Positions 25,771 to 35,106 are shown, numbered from the stretch's first letter. The stretch is 64,000 nucleotides of DNA from Paludifilum halophilum (GCF_002245355.1 NZ_NOWF01000002.1:62001-126000); one strand, 5' to 3'. Notes: generated from the sequence alone by a model not told the origin. Numbers and translations: made by a program.

Positions 25771-27426
25771 TTGCTGACTGTCGAAAATATTCTTCAACTG
25801 GATGTGATGCATGGAGCCAACGTAAAAACCTCGGAAACTAAAGGGCTTCACAATCCGGTGGAACAGATCTCGGTGATTGAAGTCCCGGTGGAAAATTTCG
25901 TGAGAAAAAACGAGATGGTGCTGAGTACCGCTGTCGGCTGTGGCCATGATCCGCACTTGTTCTATGATTTTATTCAGGCACTGATCGAATCCGGCGCCGC
26001 CGCTCTGGTACTCGCCACGGGACATTACATCACAGAAATCCCTGAAGAAGCGATTCAGCTGGCTGAACAAAAGAAGATGCCTATAATCGAGATCCCGTGG
26101 AAAACCCGGTTCGCCGATATTGTCCATCGGGTGATCCGGGAGCTGGATCATCGCCAAGACCAAATGACCCATTTTTCCAAAGAAACTCAGGAAGAGTTGC
26201 TCCAATTGATCCTGCAGGGGGCCAATCTGACCAAACTAGCCGGAATCATTTTCCGCAAGCTGAGATATCCTGTGATCTTCGTGGATCAAAAAGGGAAAAT
26301 CAAGGGAAACAGCCCCTCTTCCCAACCGTTGGTCCGTTTTTGGAGCGAGCGGTTCAAAGGGTTGGAAACTCCGGATACCAACCATATTCACGGTGAGTGG
26401 AAATGGTACGGTTTTGACGGGCGATCCTGTATCGAAATTCCGATCCGTTCTGCGCGAAAAGTGCAGGGATCCCTTTTCCTCCTGCTCCCTAAAGGAGCCG
26501 ATTCTAAACCCCCTTTGGACCGGGCGGCACAGATCTATCTGGATCACGCCGCGACGGCGGCGGCCTTATGTTTTCTTCAGGAAAACGTCGCCGCGGAAAC
26601 GGAGATGCGATTGCGCAGCGATTTCGTCTGGAGTCTGGCCAAGGGAGAAATCGGATCCGAGGAAGCCATCCGGAAGAAAGCTGACGCTCTGGGATACGAT
26701 GCGAATCGACCCTATGTCTGCATCCTGGGTTTGATGGAGCAAAAAAACGACAGCGAAACATTCATCCGGGAACCCCCTTTACAGGAAATACTGGACGAAA
26801 TCGCTTACACCAGTCGATCCATTCAGCGAAATATCATGACCACCCGACAACTGGATCAGTTCATCCTTTATTTGGAAACTCCCGAGCAACGGGTGATCGA
26901 CACGGTTCAAACCTTCCTGGACATCCTGGAAGGACGCGTTTACGAACGTTTTCCGGAGTGGAGCATCTCCTGGGGGATCGGGGAGAGCCGTGCCGGAATC
27001 AACACCTTTCGGGAAAGCTACCTGGACGCGCGAACCGCTCTTGACATCGGCCGGCGTCAAAAAGGCCCGGGCCACCGGAATTTTTACATGGATACCGGAC
27101 TCTACCGGGCCCTGCAACATTTATCGGAGCATCCGGATATGCGAGAGATCACCTGGTCCTCCATGGGGCGTCTTCTCGGCTACAGCAAGCAGCGGGGAAT
27201 CGACCTGGTGGAAACCTTCACCTCCTACCTCCGCAACCAGTGCAACGTCAGCCAAACCGCCAGGGAGCTCAACCTTCACCGGCAATCTCTGCTGTACCGG
27301 CTGCGCAAAATCGAGTCCCTGACCGGACGCTCCCTCCTCAACCCGGACGATCTGTTTTTATTACAACTGAGCATCAAGTTGTGGTCCAGCAAAAAAGAAG
27401 ACGAATACCGACCTTGGGGAAAATAG
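25771..27426 (+). CDS. PucR-family transcriptional regulator of the ectoine locus
   Basis: A 551-residue PucR/CdaR-type activator. The N-terminal PucR domain (about 1-125; VLSTAVGCG, ALVLATGHYITEIPEEAI) is followed by a GAF-like middle, a CdaR GGDEF-like segment (WGIGESRAGINTFRESYLDARTA) and a C-terminal HTH_30 (CNVSQTARELNLHRQSLLYRLRKIESLTG). Such proteins switch on operons for nitrogen-compound breakdown, for example purines. It lies 22 bases after eutB, TTG start with GGAGGTGAG upstream, so it is co-expressed with eutB and is the natural candidate to control both divergent units. Proteobacterial ectoine operons use the MocR-type EnuR instead. Confidence 0.88.
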   Translation: MLTVENILQLDVMHGANVKTSETKGLHNPVEQISVIEVPVENFVRKNEMVLSTAVGCGHDPHLFYDFIQALIESGAAALVLATGHYITEIPEEAIQLAEQKKMPIIEIPWKTRFADIVHRVIRELDHRQDQMTHFSKETQEELLQLILQGANLTKLAGIIFRKLRYPVIFVDQKGKIKGNSPSSQPLVRFWSERFKGLETPDTNHIHGEWKWYGFDGRSCIEIPIRSARKVQGSLFLLLPKGADSKPPLDRAAQIYLDHAATAAALCFLQENVAAETEMRLRSDFVWSLAKGEIGSEEAIRKKADALGYDANRPYVCILGLMEQKNDSETFIREPPLQEILDEIAYTSRSIQRNIMTTRQLDQFILYLETPEQRVIDTVQTFLDILEGRVYERFPEWSISWGIGESRAGINTFRESYLDARTALDIGRRQKGPGHRNFYMDTGLYRALQHLSEHPDMREITWSSMGRLLGYSKQRGIDLVETFTSYLRNQCNVSQTARELNLHRQSLLYRLRKIESLTGRSLLNPDDLFLLQLSIKLWSSKKEDEYRPWGK

Positions 27427-27429
27427 TGT

Positions 27430-27464
27430 CAAAAAATGCGAAACGGGCGCCCTTCGGCGCCCGT
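27430..27464 (-). terminator. Terminator between the PucR gene and the GH18 gene
   Basis: ACGGGCGCC/GGCGCCCGT stem at 27443-27464; on the minus strand it is followed by TTTCGCATTTTTTG. The plus-strand tail TCTCTCATC is poorer, so it mainly serves the GH18 gene. Confidence 0.6.
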
Positions 27465-27471
27465 CTCTCAT

Positions 27472-28644
27472 CTATCCGTGTTTACGGATTCGGAATTGCT
27501 TGTTCAGAAGCTGCCAGTTCTCCGGAAACTCATCCCCCAGCACCCAATAGCTGATGCCGCGGAGGTTGTATTTTTTGACCAGATCCAGCTTGGCCTGGAC
27601 ACTTTGTTTGTTTTCATACCAAACAATATGGTCGTTTCCATTGTCATCGGTGTATTTAAACCAGGGAGCCTGATCCTTTTGATCATAGTTGATGGTGGCT
27701 CCTCTTTTCTTCGCCAAAGCGGCGGCCTCAACGGGGCTGATCTTTTTCGCATTGGTTCCTTCCCGGTAAGGAAGCCTCCAGTCATAGCCGTAGAGCGGAG
27801 CCCCCATCATGATTTTATCCCGGGGGATGACGGAAGTGGCGTAATCCAAGACTTGACGAACCTTTGGTGTAGGAGCGACAGCCATCGGGGGACCGCCGGT
27901 CCAACCCCATTCATAGGTCATTAAAACCACGAAGTCGACAATTTTGCCGTGGGCGGCATAGTCATGGGCACCATGCCAGCCTCCGGTTTGTTTTGCGCTG
28001 GTTTTGGGAGCCAAGGCAGTGGAGACGGGATATCCGGCCTTTTTCACCCGGGGAGTGATTTCCCGCAAGAAGTCGTTGTATTTTTTCTTATCCTCCGGCC
28101 TGATATGCTCAAAGTCGATATTCAGAGCGTAAAAATCTTTTTTCTCCAAAGTGTTGAGTACATTTTTGATCAAGCGTTTCCGGGCCTTCGAATCATTGAA
28201 AATCGACCGGGGGATCTCCGGGGAAAAGGTCCCTTCCTCAAAGTTGGTAATCACCAGCATCGGAGAGGTCCGCCTCCGGTGGATCTCCTCCATAGCCGCC
28301 TCATCCTCGAGAGGGATCAGATCGCCATTCGGTTTGACACGATAGCTGAAAGGACTGATATAGGTCAAATATTTGGCCATCCGGTCAACTATGCGGCGAT
28401 CCGTCTCAGAGGTGTTGGGCTGGAGATAACCGTTGGTTTCGATAACGGGGGAATTCCTGTTCCGCCCGGATCCCTTTTCGGGGTGGGTGATTTTTTCCGG
28501 CTGTGTAGGACCGGGATGTTGCCGGTTGGCTTGGGGCTCGGGGGAAGAATGGTTCGAACCTTGGTTCCCGTTCCCTCCCGTCCCGCAACCGGTAAAAACG
28601 AGAACTGTACACAGCAGTACATGAACGAATGTAGTTTTTCTCAT
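27472..28644 (-). CDS. GH18-family lipoprotein, spore-cortex or wall glycosidase type
   Basis: A 390-residue exported lipoprotein. The signal MRKTTFVHVLLCTVLVFTGC ends in a lipobox with Cys 20, followed by a Pro/Asn/Gln-rich linker. The GH18 barrel shows FYALNIDFEHIRPEDKKKYNDFL (equivalent of DxxDxE, here NIDFEH), FVVLMTYEWGWTGGP, and IVWYENKQSVQAKLDLV near the end. Close relatives include YaaH/YdhD-like enzymes of spores. AAAGGAGATTCC precedes ATG 28644; the longer ORF to 28794 has no ribosome site. It divides the breakdown and import genes of the ectoine locus but has no evident link to ectoine. Confidence 0.88.
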   Translation of the reverse strand: MRKTTFVHVLLCTVLVFTGCGTGGNGNQGSNHSSPEPQANRQHPGPTQPEKITHPEKGSGRNRNSPVIETNGYLQPNTSETDRRIVDRMAKYLTYISPFSYRVKPNGDLIPLEDEAAMEEIHRRRTSPMLVITNFEEGTFSPEIPRSIFNDSKARKRLIKNVLNTLEKKDFYALNIDFEHIRPEDKKKYNDFLREITPRVKKAGYPVSTALAPKTSAKQTGGWHGAHDYAAHGKIVDFVVLMTYEWGWTGGPPMAVAPTPKVRQVLDYATSVIPRDKIMMGAPLYGYDWRLPYREGTNAKKISPVEAAALAKKRGATINYDQKDQAPWFKYTDDNGNDHIVWYENKQSVQAKLDLVKKYNLRGISYWVLGDEFPENWQLLNKQFRIRKHG

Positions 28645-28766
28645 CGTGGAATCTCCTTTTCGACTTTCTGGTATATGTACTGTTCCAACCGCCTCCCTTT
28701 TATGCGCTGAATGGATGGATCCTAGATCGGTCCTCGGTGATCCTCTTCGTCCATCGCCGCAAAACA

Positions 28767-28804
28767 GAAAAAGCTGTTGGCCTGGATCGGCCAACAGCTT
28801 TTTA
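28767..28804 (-). terminator. Terminator of the ehu operon
   Basis: AAAAAGCTGTTGGCC (28769-28783 region) pairs with GGCCAACAGCTTTTT; strong T tract on both strands, 20 bases past ehuA. Confidence 0.9.
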
Positions 28805-28824
28805 TCAAACGGATACCGATTTGG

Positions 28825-29685
28825 TTATTGCGAATTCTCTTCACCCAAATTGAACCGGCTCAGGAAACTCTGTAACCGTTCCGATTCCGGTTGCACAAAC
28901 AATTTCGACGGAGGACCCTGCTCCTGGATGCATCCTTCATCAAAGAAAGCCACACGATCCGACACATCCCGGGCGAAACTCATCTCGTGGGTGATCAGCA
29001 TCATCGCCATCTCCCCTTCGGCGGCGATCTCTTTGATCACATCCAGCACTTCCCCTACCGTTTCGGGGTCCAGTGCAGAAGTGGGCTCATCGAAGAGCAT
29101 CACCTTGGGCCGCATCACCAGTGCCCGGGCAATAGCCACCCGTTGCTGTTGTCCACCGGAGAGGTTGGCGGGATACGCTTTTGCTTTATCGGTCAGACCC
29201 ACCTTTTCCAGCATCCCCATCGCTCTCTCCCGAGCCTCTTCTTTGGACAGACCCAGCACTTTGACCGGAGCTTCCGTCAGATTGCGCAAAATCGTCATGT
29301 GGGGAAACAGATTGAAGTGCTGAAACACCATGCCGATATCTCCCCGCACTTCGTGCAAATGTTTTTCATTCGCTTCCACCAGTTTCCCCTTTACTTCCTT
29401 GTGCCACAATTGCCGTCCATCCACTTCGATCGTTCCGGACGTGGGTTTTTCCAGCGTCATCAACAACCGGGCCAACGTCGTCTTCCCGGAACCGCTGGGA
29501 CCGATGATCGCGACCCGCTCTCCGGGCATCAGATCAAAGTCCACTTCTTTGAGTACTTGGTTTTCACCAAAGGATTTGCTCACCTTCCGATAGCGGACGA
29601 TCGGCAGCGCTTCTTCCTTCTTTTCCGTTCCTTGCGTCTCCTCTTCCTTTTCCAGCGTAGCCGTCTGTGTCTCTTCGGCGCTCAC
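28825..29685 (-). CDS. ehuA: Ectoine ABC importer, ATP-binding subunit EhuA
   Basis: ATPase of a polar amino-acid-type importer. After an acidic 28-residue N-terminal extension come Walker A GPSGSGKTT, Q-loop VFQHFNLFPHM, signature LSGGQQQR, Walker B VMLFDEPTSALD and the switch His in LITHEMS. It is the last gene of ehuBCDA, with the substrate-binding protein and two permeases upstream on the same strand. GTG start at 29685 after GGAAGGAAG. Assignment to ectoine rests on the neighbours and on overall similarity of the set, since this ATPase class serves many amino acids. Confidence 0.85.
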   Translation of the reverse strand: MSAEETQTATLEKEEETQGTEKKEEALPIVRYRKVSKSFGENQVLKEVDFDLMPGERVAIIGPSGSGKTTLARLLMTLEKPTSGTIEVDGRQLWHKEVKGKLVEANEKHLHEVRGDIGMVFQHFNLFPHMTILRNLTEAPVKVLGLSKEEARERAMGMLEKVGLTDKAKAYPANLSGGQQQRVAIARALVMRPKVMLFDEPTSALDPETVGEVLDVIKEIAAEGEMAMMLITHEMSFARDVSDRVAFFDEGCIQEQGPPSKLFVQPESERLQSFLSRFNLGEENSQ

Positions 29686-29709
29686 ATTATCACTTCCTTC
29701 CTTATATCC

Positions 29710-30372
29710 CTATTTTTTACTCAGGTCAAGGCGCATCTCCAGCCGTTGAAACAGCAGGGAAGCACCGTAGCTCATGATGAGGAAAAAGATCCCGACCAGC
29801 GTGATCGGCTCCACATAGCGGAATGTTTCGGAGCCGATGATCTGCGCCTTCCCCAACAGCTCCACCAACGTAATCGCTGACAAAATCGGCGTCTCCTTAA
29901 ACATCACGATCAGATAATTGCCCATAACCGGAATGACGGGACGAATCGCCTGAGGTAAAATGATCGTTTTCCACTTCTGGACAGGCGAAAAATTAAGAGC
30001 CGTCGCCGCCTCCCACTGTCCTTTGGGGACGGATTCGATACCGGCGCGGTATACTTCCGACAGGAAGGTGCTATAATGAATCCCCAAACCGAGAACACCC
30101 GCAACAAAGGGGGTCAAGGCAATCCCGTACCTCGGCAATACATAAAAGATGAAAAACAGCTGAACCAAAGGCGGGGTCGTCCGGATAAACTGGACAAACC
30201 AATAAGCGGCCACTGATAAAGGTCTGAACTGGGACCGCCGGGCAAAAGCCAGAACCAATCCCCACACCATCGCTACCAGGTAAGCGACCAGGGTAGCGGA
30301 GATCGTGATATATACGACTTCCATCAATTGCGGTAAAACTTCATTGATTGTAAATTCCCAATCCCATGCCAT
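29710..30372 (-). CDS. ehuD: Ectoine ABC importer permease EhuD
   Basis: A 220-residue inner-membrane permease of the His/Glu/Gln/opine type with about five membrane helices and the EAA loop EVYRAGIESVPKGQWEAATALN. It follows ehuC with a three-base gap and precedes ehuA by 24 bases. MAWDWEFTINEVLPQLMEV at the start resembles EhuD proteins. Pairs with EhuC to form the channel. Confidence 0.86.
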   Translation of the reverse strand: MAWDWEFTINEVLPQLMEVVYITISATLVAYLVAMVWGLVLAFARRSQFRPLSVAAYWFVQFIRTTPPLVQLFFIFYVLPRYGIALTPFVAGVLGLGIHYSTFLSEVYRAGIESVPKGQWEAATALNFSPVQKWKTIILPQAIRPVIPVMGNYLIVMFKETPILSAITLVELLGKAQIIGSETFRYVEPITLVGIFFLIMSYGASLLFQRLEMRLDLSKK

Positions 30373-30375
30373 CGA

Positions 30376-31035
30376 TTATGACCTCCCCACTGAAAATCTG
30401 CGTTCGGCCCAACGGGTCAACAGAGAGAGAGGATAACCGATGATAAAGTAAAGGATCAACAATATACCAAATATTTGAAGAGTATATTCCTCCGCATTCG
30501 TCCGCATGGATTTCGCTTCAAAGGTCATATCGGGAATCGTGATCAGCGATACCAAGGCTGTCCCCTTCAACAATTCGATCAGCAGGTTGCCGAAAGAAGG
30601 CAACATCGTGCGGAAGGCCTGAGGCAGGATGATTAATCGCATGCGCTGACCGGGAGTCATATTGAGAGCGATTCCGGCCTCGGTCTGCCCTTGGGGAATC
30701 GACAGGATCGCACTGCGAACCACTTCCGAACCGTAAGCCCCATAGTTAATCCCCAGGGCTAAAATGCCCACCAACCCCGTCGGCAACTCCAGCCCCAGCA
30801 GAGGCAAAGCAAAATACAGCCAGAACAACTGAACCAACAACGATGTCCCGCGAAAAAATTCAACTAAAAATGCGGAAACGAAACGGATGATCCTAAATTT
30901 AGAAAGACGTCCAAAACCTCCGAGAAAGGAGAGGAAAAAGGCGAGAATAGCAGACAATACGGTGAGTTGAACCGTTACTGCGGCGCCGGGTAACAATCGG
31001 TCGAAAATATGGGCGATAACATCGATGGGTACCAC
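30376..31035 (-). CDS. ehuC: Ectoine ABC importer permease EhuC
   Basis: A 219-residue permease with the same fold as EhuD: GAAVTVQLTVLSAILAFFLSF as first helix, FRGTSLLVQLFWLYFALP and the EAA loop SEVVRSAILSIPQGQTEAGIALN. GTG start at 31035 with AAAGGA close by; spacing is short, so the exact start is uncertain. A hairpin at 31071-31102 separates it from ehuB and may lower its expression relative to the binding protein. Confidence 0.86.
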   Translation of the reverse strand: MVPIDVIAHIFDRLLPGAAVTVQLTVLSAILAFFLSFLGGFGRLSKFRIIRFVSAFLVEFFRGTSLLVQLFWLYFALPLLGLELPTGLVGILALGINYGAYGSEVVRSAILSIPQGQTEAGIALNMTPGQRMRLIILPQAFRTMLPSFGNLLIELLKGTALVSLITIPDMTFEAKSMRTNAEEYTLQIFGILLILYFIIGYPLSLLTRWAERRFSVGRS

Positions 31036-31070
31036 ATCCTTTCCGTTCGTCCTCGGTTGAACGGAAACAG

Positions 31071-31102
31071 GAGCCGAAAAAGGTACTTTCCCTCTTCGGC
31101 TC
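31071..31102 (-). terminator. Attenuating hairpin between ehuB and ehuC
   Basis: GAGCCGAA (31071-31078) pairs with TTCGGCTC (31095-31102), loop about 16 bases. No strong T tract follows on the minus strand (CTGTTTCC). It may stabilise the ehuB message or partly stop transcription. Confidence 0.5.
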
Positions 31103-31111
31103 CCTCATCCG

Positions 31112-31978
31112 TTAAGAACCTTTACAAAGTTGCTCGGTGGTTTTGTCTCCCGGCAAATCATCCTCGGTAAAACCGAAGGGCTTGATCGTTTCCAACAACT
31201 CACCGGATTCCTTCAGCTTTTTCAGTTCTTTGTTGTAAGCATCCCTGAGTTCCTCGTCATCGGTGCGGAAAGCGGCCGCACCGGTGCCCCGGGGTTCAGG
31301 CGGCTGTTTAAAATCCTCCACGACCTCGATCTTCTTCGCGTTGGCGGACTCCAGCACCGCCTCCAAGGACGGACCCGTCATCGTGATCCCGTCCACCCGG
31401 CCGGATTGGAGTGCGGAAACAGCTGAAGGCTGGTTAGGTACAATTTTCATCTGATCCTTTTTGACGCCGGCATTCTCCATATAGGAAACTTCTATGGCGC
31501 CTTTCATTACAGCAATCTTCACATCGGGATTTTCAGCGACATCCTCATAACTCTTCAGGTTTTCGGGATTGCCTTCCTTCACGGCCAATGCCTCACTGAT
31601 GCTGTATTCCGGTTCACCGAAAGCGACTTCCTTACACCGCTCCGGCGTGATATACATTCCTGCCGTAACGACGTCAAACCGTCCCGCTTTCAAACCGGGA
31701 ATCAAAGAACCGAAATCGGTGACGACAGGCTCAATTTCATCGATCCCCATTCGCTTGAAAACCTTTCGAGCGATTTCAACGGCTTCCCCCGTCGGCTTTC
31801 CATCTTCATCCTTATAGGCGAAAGGCTTTTCGTCAGCGAAACCGACGGTAATCTTCCCCTCCTTTTTCGCCTTTTCCAGGGTAGACCCTTCCGAATCCGC
31901 CCCTAGATCCAGATTTCCACAACCGGCAATTGACGTGACCAAGACCACCATCAAAGACCAAAGGAACAACTTTTTCAA
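31112..31978 (-). CDS. ehuB: Ectoine/hydroxyectoine-binding lipoprotein EhuB
   Basis: The solute-binding protein of the importer, 288 residues. MKKLFLWSLMVVLVTSIAGC is a lipoprotein signal with Cys 20. The mature part is a family 3 binding fold (ITVGFADEKPFAYKDEDGKPTGEAV, FDVVTAGMYITPERCKEVAF, VDGITMTGPSLEAVL). In EhuB, aromatic residues cage the solute and acidic residues hold its amidine; several Phe and Glu of the right kind are present but I cannot map them exactly. TTG start at 31978 after AAGGGGGATG. First gene of the leftward ehu operon, divergent from ectABCD. Confidence 0.86.
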   Translation of the reverse strand: MKKLFLWSLMVVLVTSIAGCGNLDLGADSEGSTLEKAKKEGKITVGFADEKPFAYKDEDGKPTGEAVEIARKVFKRMGIDEIEPVVTDFGSLIPGLKAGRFDVVTAGMYITPERCKEVAFGEPEYSISEALAVKEGNPENLKSYEDVAENPDVKIAVMKGAIEVSYMENAGVKKDQMKIVPNQPSAVSALQSGRVDGITMTGPSLEAVLESANAKKIEVVEDFKQPPEPRGTGAAAFRTDDEELRDAYNKELKKLKESGELLETIKPFGFTEDDLPGDKTTEQLCKGS

Positions 31979-32774
31979 AACAACATCCCCCTTGAAATAA
32001 ATGGTCGAGGCGCGGTTTCAACAAGGGCCCCGATAAACGGTCGGATAAAAAGGAATATTCCAAACAGTACACTCCCGTTTACTCACACCACCGATATGGA
32101 ATGTACACCCAACCGGTATACCCATCAACGATATCGGCCGGGATGCCCTCCAACCGCCTCTTCAATGGAATGACAAAAAATCTGTGTGTCAAAGATTATC
32201 AGTCGAGATGAATAAAAGCAAATAGGCTCTTCCGCTCTTCATGGGGTTCAGGTCCACTTCAAACCTCTTGGACCAAGGGAAGACGGGATAACAACCGATT
32301 GAAGGAATATACGCACAAATCCTCTTTCCAGGAAACCCGCCTCTCTGTCCTATGACAACTATATTTGAACATACCTCCACCCATTCCTTCATTATCACCC
32401 TTCATATCCTTTTAAACTTCTTTTTCGTTCATTTCCTCGACCCCCTCCCCTTCAAAAGATAAAAAACAACTTTTCGCCCATCGAGGGATCCCCTCTCATT
32501 TTCTTCGAAACCGGCTCTTTAAGGGACTTTGTTTCTGTTTTTACTTAATAAAAACATTCACATCTTAGAAACCTCCCCCCTCTTAAGGGTGTATGTGGTC
32601 CATAGACACCGCATATTTTTAAGAAAGGGTTCTCGTTTTCTTTCAGCCCCTTTGAGCGGGTTTAAACTGGTTTAAAAGGAGTATAGTCCCTTGGACGACT
32701 GCGGCTGTTGGCGTTAGCATTAAAGACGGATTGTAAACGATCACCGATCCATTCAATCATTCACTAGGAGGGTG
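31979..32774. other. 796-bp divergent control region between ehuB and ectA
   Basis: No ORF with a ribosome site is visible. The part nearest ectA carries a general-stress-type promoter (32660-32684) and a long untranslated leader of about 85 bases. The middle part (32390-32600) is pyrimidine-rich on the plus strand. Osmotic control elements of both operons would be expected here; none is recognisable by a named consensus other than the promoter. Confidence 0.5.
32660..32684 (+). promoter_or_regulatory. SigB-like promoter upstream of ectABCD
   Basis: GTTTAA (32660-32665), 13 bases, then GAGTAT (32679-32684) fits the SigB consensus GTTTAA-n12-15-GGGTAT with one mismatch. No comparable SigA pair stands closer to the gene. 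A stress-sigma promoter would suit an osmoprotectant operon. Confidence 0.42.
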
Positions 32775-33358
32775 ATGGCCAAATCGGTAAACAAGCGACC
32801 ACTGTCGTAAAAGAGGACCAATCCGAGACACCGACCGGGGCAAACACCGGAATCGGCTACGCTGATCCGAAGCTCCGGTATTCCTTACGTTTTCGCAAGT
32901 CTGAAGACAAAGACGGTGCCGAAGTTTGGAATCTGATCAAACGAGCCGGAGTATTGGATCTTAATTCCTCTTACAGTTATTTGATGCTGTGCAAGTTTTT
33001 CTCTGAAACCTGCGTCATCGCCGAAGAAAACGACCGTATCGTCGGGTTTGTCTCGGCGTTTATTCCTCCCGAATCACAGGATACGGTATTTGTGTGGCAG
33101 GTGGCTGTAGATGCTTCACAGCGGGGAAAAGGGTTGGGTAAGACCTTGTTGAAAGAACTTCTCAACCGGAACGCTTGTGACGATGTTCGCTTTCTCGAAG
33201 CGACCGTTTCACCTTCCAACGTCCCGTCCCAATCCCTTTTCAAGAGCGTGGCGAAGGATCTTGACACCCAATGTCAAGTATTCGAGTGTTTCCCTGAAAA
33301 TCTGTTCCCCGATGAACAGCATGAGTCAGAGTGGACCTATCGGATCGGTCCCTTTTAA
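32775..33358 (+). CDS. ectA: Diaminobutyrate acetyltransferase EctA, 5' end disturbed
   Basis: Acetylates L-2,4-diaminobutyrate at N4 in ectoine synthesis. The GNAT protein reads [41 protein letters not shown], then the acetyl-CoA loop [21 protein letters not shown]. This frame has no ATG, GTG or TTG before a TTG at 32954, which would cut off the first strand and helix. An ATG with AGGAGGG upstream sits at 32775 but its frame ([11 protein letters not shown]) ends at 32810. Adding one base near 32790 would join the two into a normal EctA start, so a one-base deletion or sequence error is likely; an ATC start or true inactivation are the alternatives. Confidence 0.85.
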
Positions 33359-33390
33359 GACGGAAAATACCGAGGAGGTATCTTAGACCC

Positions 33391-34680
33391 TTGCAAACTT
33401 CTGAAAAAACAGCTGTCGATATGAGTGTATTTGACCAGATGGAGTCGGAGGTGCGCAGTTACTGCCGCAGCTTTCCGACGGTTTTCGAAAAAGCGAACGG
33501 TTATAAACTTTGGGATACGCAAGGCCGCCAGTTCATCGACTTTTTCGCCGGAGCAGGCGCATTGAACTACGGTCATAACGATCCCGGCATAAAGCAAAAA
33601 CTGTTGGATTACATTGCGGAAGACGGTGTCATCCACAGTCTGGATATGGCTACAACCAAAAAGGAAGAGTTTTTAAAGCGGTTCCGCGAAGTGATCCTCG
33701 AGCCTCGCCAACTGGATTACAAAGTGATGTTCCCCGGACCGACAGGAACCAACACCGTGGAAAGCGCCCTGAAACTGGCCCGTAAAATCACCGGTCGGGA
33801 AACGATCATCAGCTTTACCCAAGGCTTTCACGGAATGACCCTGGGAGCCTTGTCCGTCACGGGGAATTCCTTTAAACGGCACGGGGCAGGGGTTCCCTTG
33901 AACCACGCCGTCTCTATGCCCTATGACAATTTCTTGGGAGACGATATCGACTCGCTGACTCTGTTGGAGCGGTTCCTGGAAGACAAGGGAAGCGGTGTCT
34001 CTCTCCCTGCCGCCATCATCCTGGAAACCGTCCAAGGGGAAGGCGGTATCAACGTCGCCAGCCAGGAATGGCTCAAGCGGGTGGAAGAAATCTGCCGTCG
34101 CTGGGACATTCTCCTGATCATCGATGATGTCCAGGCGGGCTGCGGCCGAACCGGCCCCTTCTTCAGCTTCGAACCTTCCGGGATCCAGCCGGATATCGTC
34201 TGTCTATCCAAATCCATCGGCGGTTATGGACTTCCTTTTGCCATCACCCTGATCAAACCGGAGTTGGATGAGTGGGCTCCCGGCGAACACAACGGGACCT
34301 TCCGCGGTCACAACTTGGCCTTCGTAGCGGCGACGGAAGCCTTGCGCTTCTGGGAAACCGACGAATTCGCCAAGGAAACCATTCGCAAAGGGGAAAAAGT
34401 GAACCTCTTTTTGAAACAGCTCACCGAAAAATACCCCCAAGCCCAACTGGAAGCCCGGGGCCGCGGGTTGATGCAAGGTCTCGCTTTCGGTGTCGACGAC
34501 CTGGCGGACAAAGTGTGCGAACTCGCCTTCGAACGGGGACTGATCGCCGAAACCTCGGGTTCCAAAGGGGAAGTGGCTAAAGTCATGCCTCCGCTCATCA
34601 TCGACGATGAAGGATTGGATCAAGGACTATCCATTCTCGAAGATAGTATTATTGAAGCGACAAAAACGGTAAACAACTAA
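33391..34680 (+). CDS. ectB: Diaminobutyrate--2-oxoglutarate transaminase EctB
   Basis: Class III aminotransferase that turns aspartate semialdehyde into diaminobutyrate using glutamate; 429 residues. [20 protein letters not shown] and [17 protein letters not shown] are EctB-specific. [53 protein letters not shown] and [12 protein letters not shown] (PLP Lys) follow, then [17 protein letters not shown] 33391 has GAGGAGGT 11 bases upstream; ATG 33421 is the alternative. The reverse reaction could also serve diaminobutyrate breakdown, since no DoeD-like gene is present in this locus. Confidence 0.93.
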   Translation: MQTSEKTAVDMSVFDQMESEVRSYCRSFPTVFEKANGYKLWDTQGRQFIDFFAGAGALNYGHNDPGIKQKLLDYIAEDGVIHSLDMATTKKEEFLKRFREVILEPRQLDYKVMFPGPTGTNTVESALKLARKITGRETIISFTQGFHGMTLGALSVTGNSFKRHGAGVPLNHAVSMPYDNFLGDDIDSLTLLERFLEDKGSGVSLPAAIILETVQGEGGINVASQEWLKRVEEICRRWDILLIIDDVQAGCGRTGPFFSFEPSGIQPDIVCLSKSIGGYGLPFAITLIKPELDEWAPGEHNGTFRGHNLAFVAATEALRFWETDEFAKETIRKGEKVNLFLKQLTEKYPQAQLEARGRGLMQGLAFGVDDLADKVCELAFERGLIAETSGSKGEVAKVMPPLIIDDEGLDQGLSILEDSIIEATKTVNN

Positions 34681-34719
34681 GCCCAGGACCATAACTTCAA
34701 CACTGAAAGGAAGAAAGCC

Positions 34720-35106
34720 ATGATCGTCAAACAGCTTGAAGATCTCATCAATACCGAAGACGAAGTAAAAGGTGAAACCTGGACCAGCCGCCGTCTTCTC
34801 CTGAAGAAGGACAATGTAGGTTTTTCCCTTCACGACACCATTATCAAAGCCGGTACCGTTACCGATATGTGGTATAAAAATCACATCGAAGCAGTATATT
34901 GCGTTCAGGGCGAAGGTGAAGTGGAAACCGTGGAAGACGGAACCGTCTATCCGATCAAAAACGGTACCCTTTACACTTTGAACGGCCATGAAAAACATCA
35001 ACTGCGGGCCAAAACGGAAATGCGTATGATTTGCGTGTTCAACCCGCCGGTCACGGGTCGCGAAACCCACGACGAAGAAGGAGCCTACCCCTTACTGGAG
35101 GATTAA
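34720..35106 (+). CDS. ectC: Ectoine synthase EctC
   Basis: Iron-dependent cupin that closes N4-acetyl-diaminobutyrate to ectoine; 128 residues, the family length. Residues reported for EctC metal and substrate contacts are present at the same numbers: Trp21, Arg25, Thr40, Tyr52, His55, Glu57, Tyr85, His93 and Glu115. Position 38 is His where Asn is reported in Paenibacillus lautus. AAGGAAG precedes the ATG. Third gene of ectABCD, 39 bases after ectB. Confidence 0.95.
   Translation: MIVKQLEDLINTEDEVKGETWTSRRLLLKKDNVGFSLHDTIIKAGTVTDMWYKNHIEAVYCVQGEGEVETVEDGTVYPIKNGTLYTLNGHEKHQLRAKTEMRMICVFNPPVTGRETHDEEGAYPLLED

Noticed and set aside
32775-32810. 11-codon leader peptide [11 protein letters not shown] before ectA
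   Set aside because: Considered as an attenuation peptide, but no terminator follows and the fit to a shifted EctA N-terminus is better.
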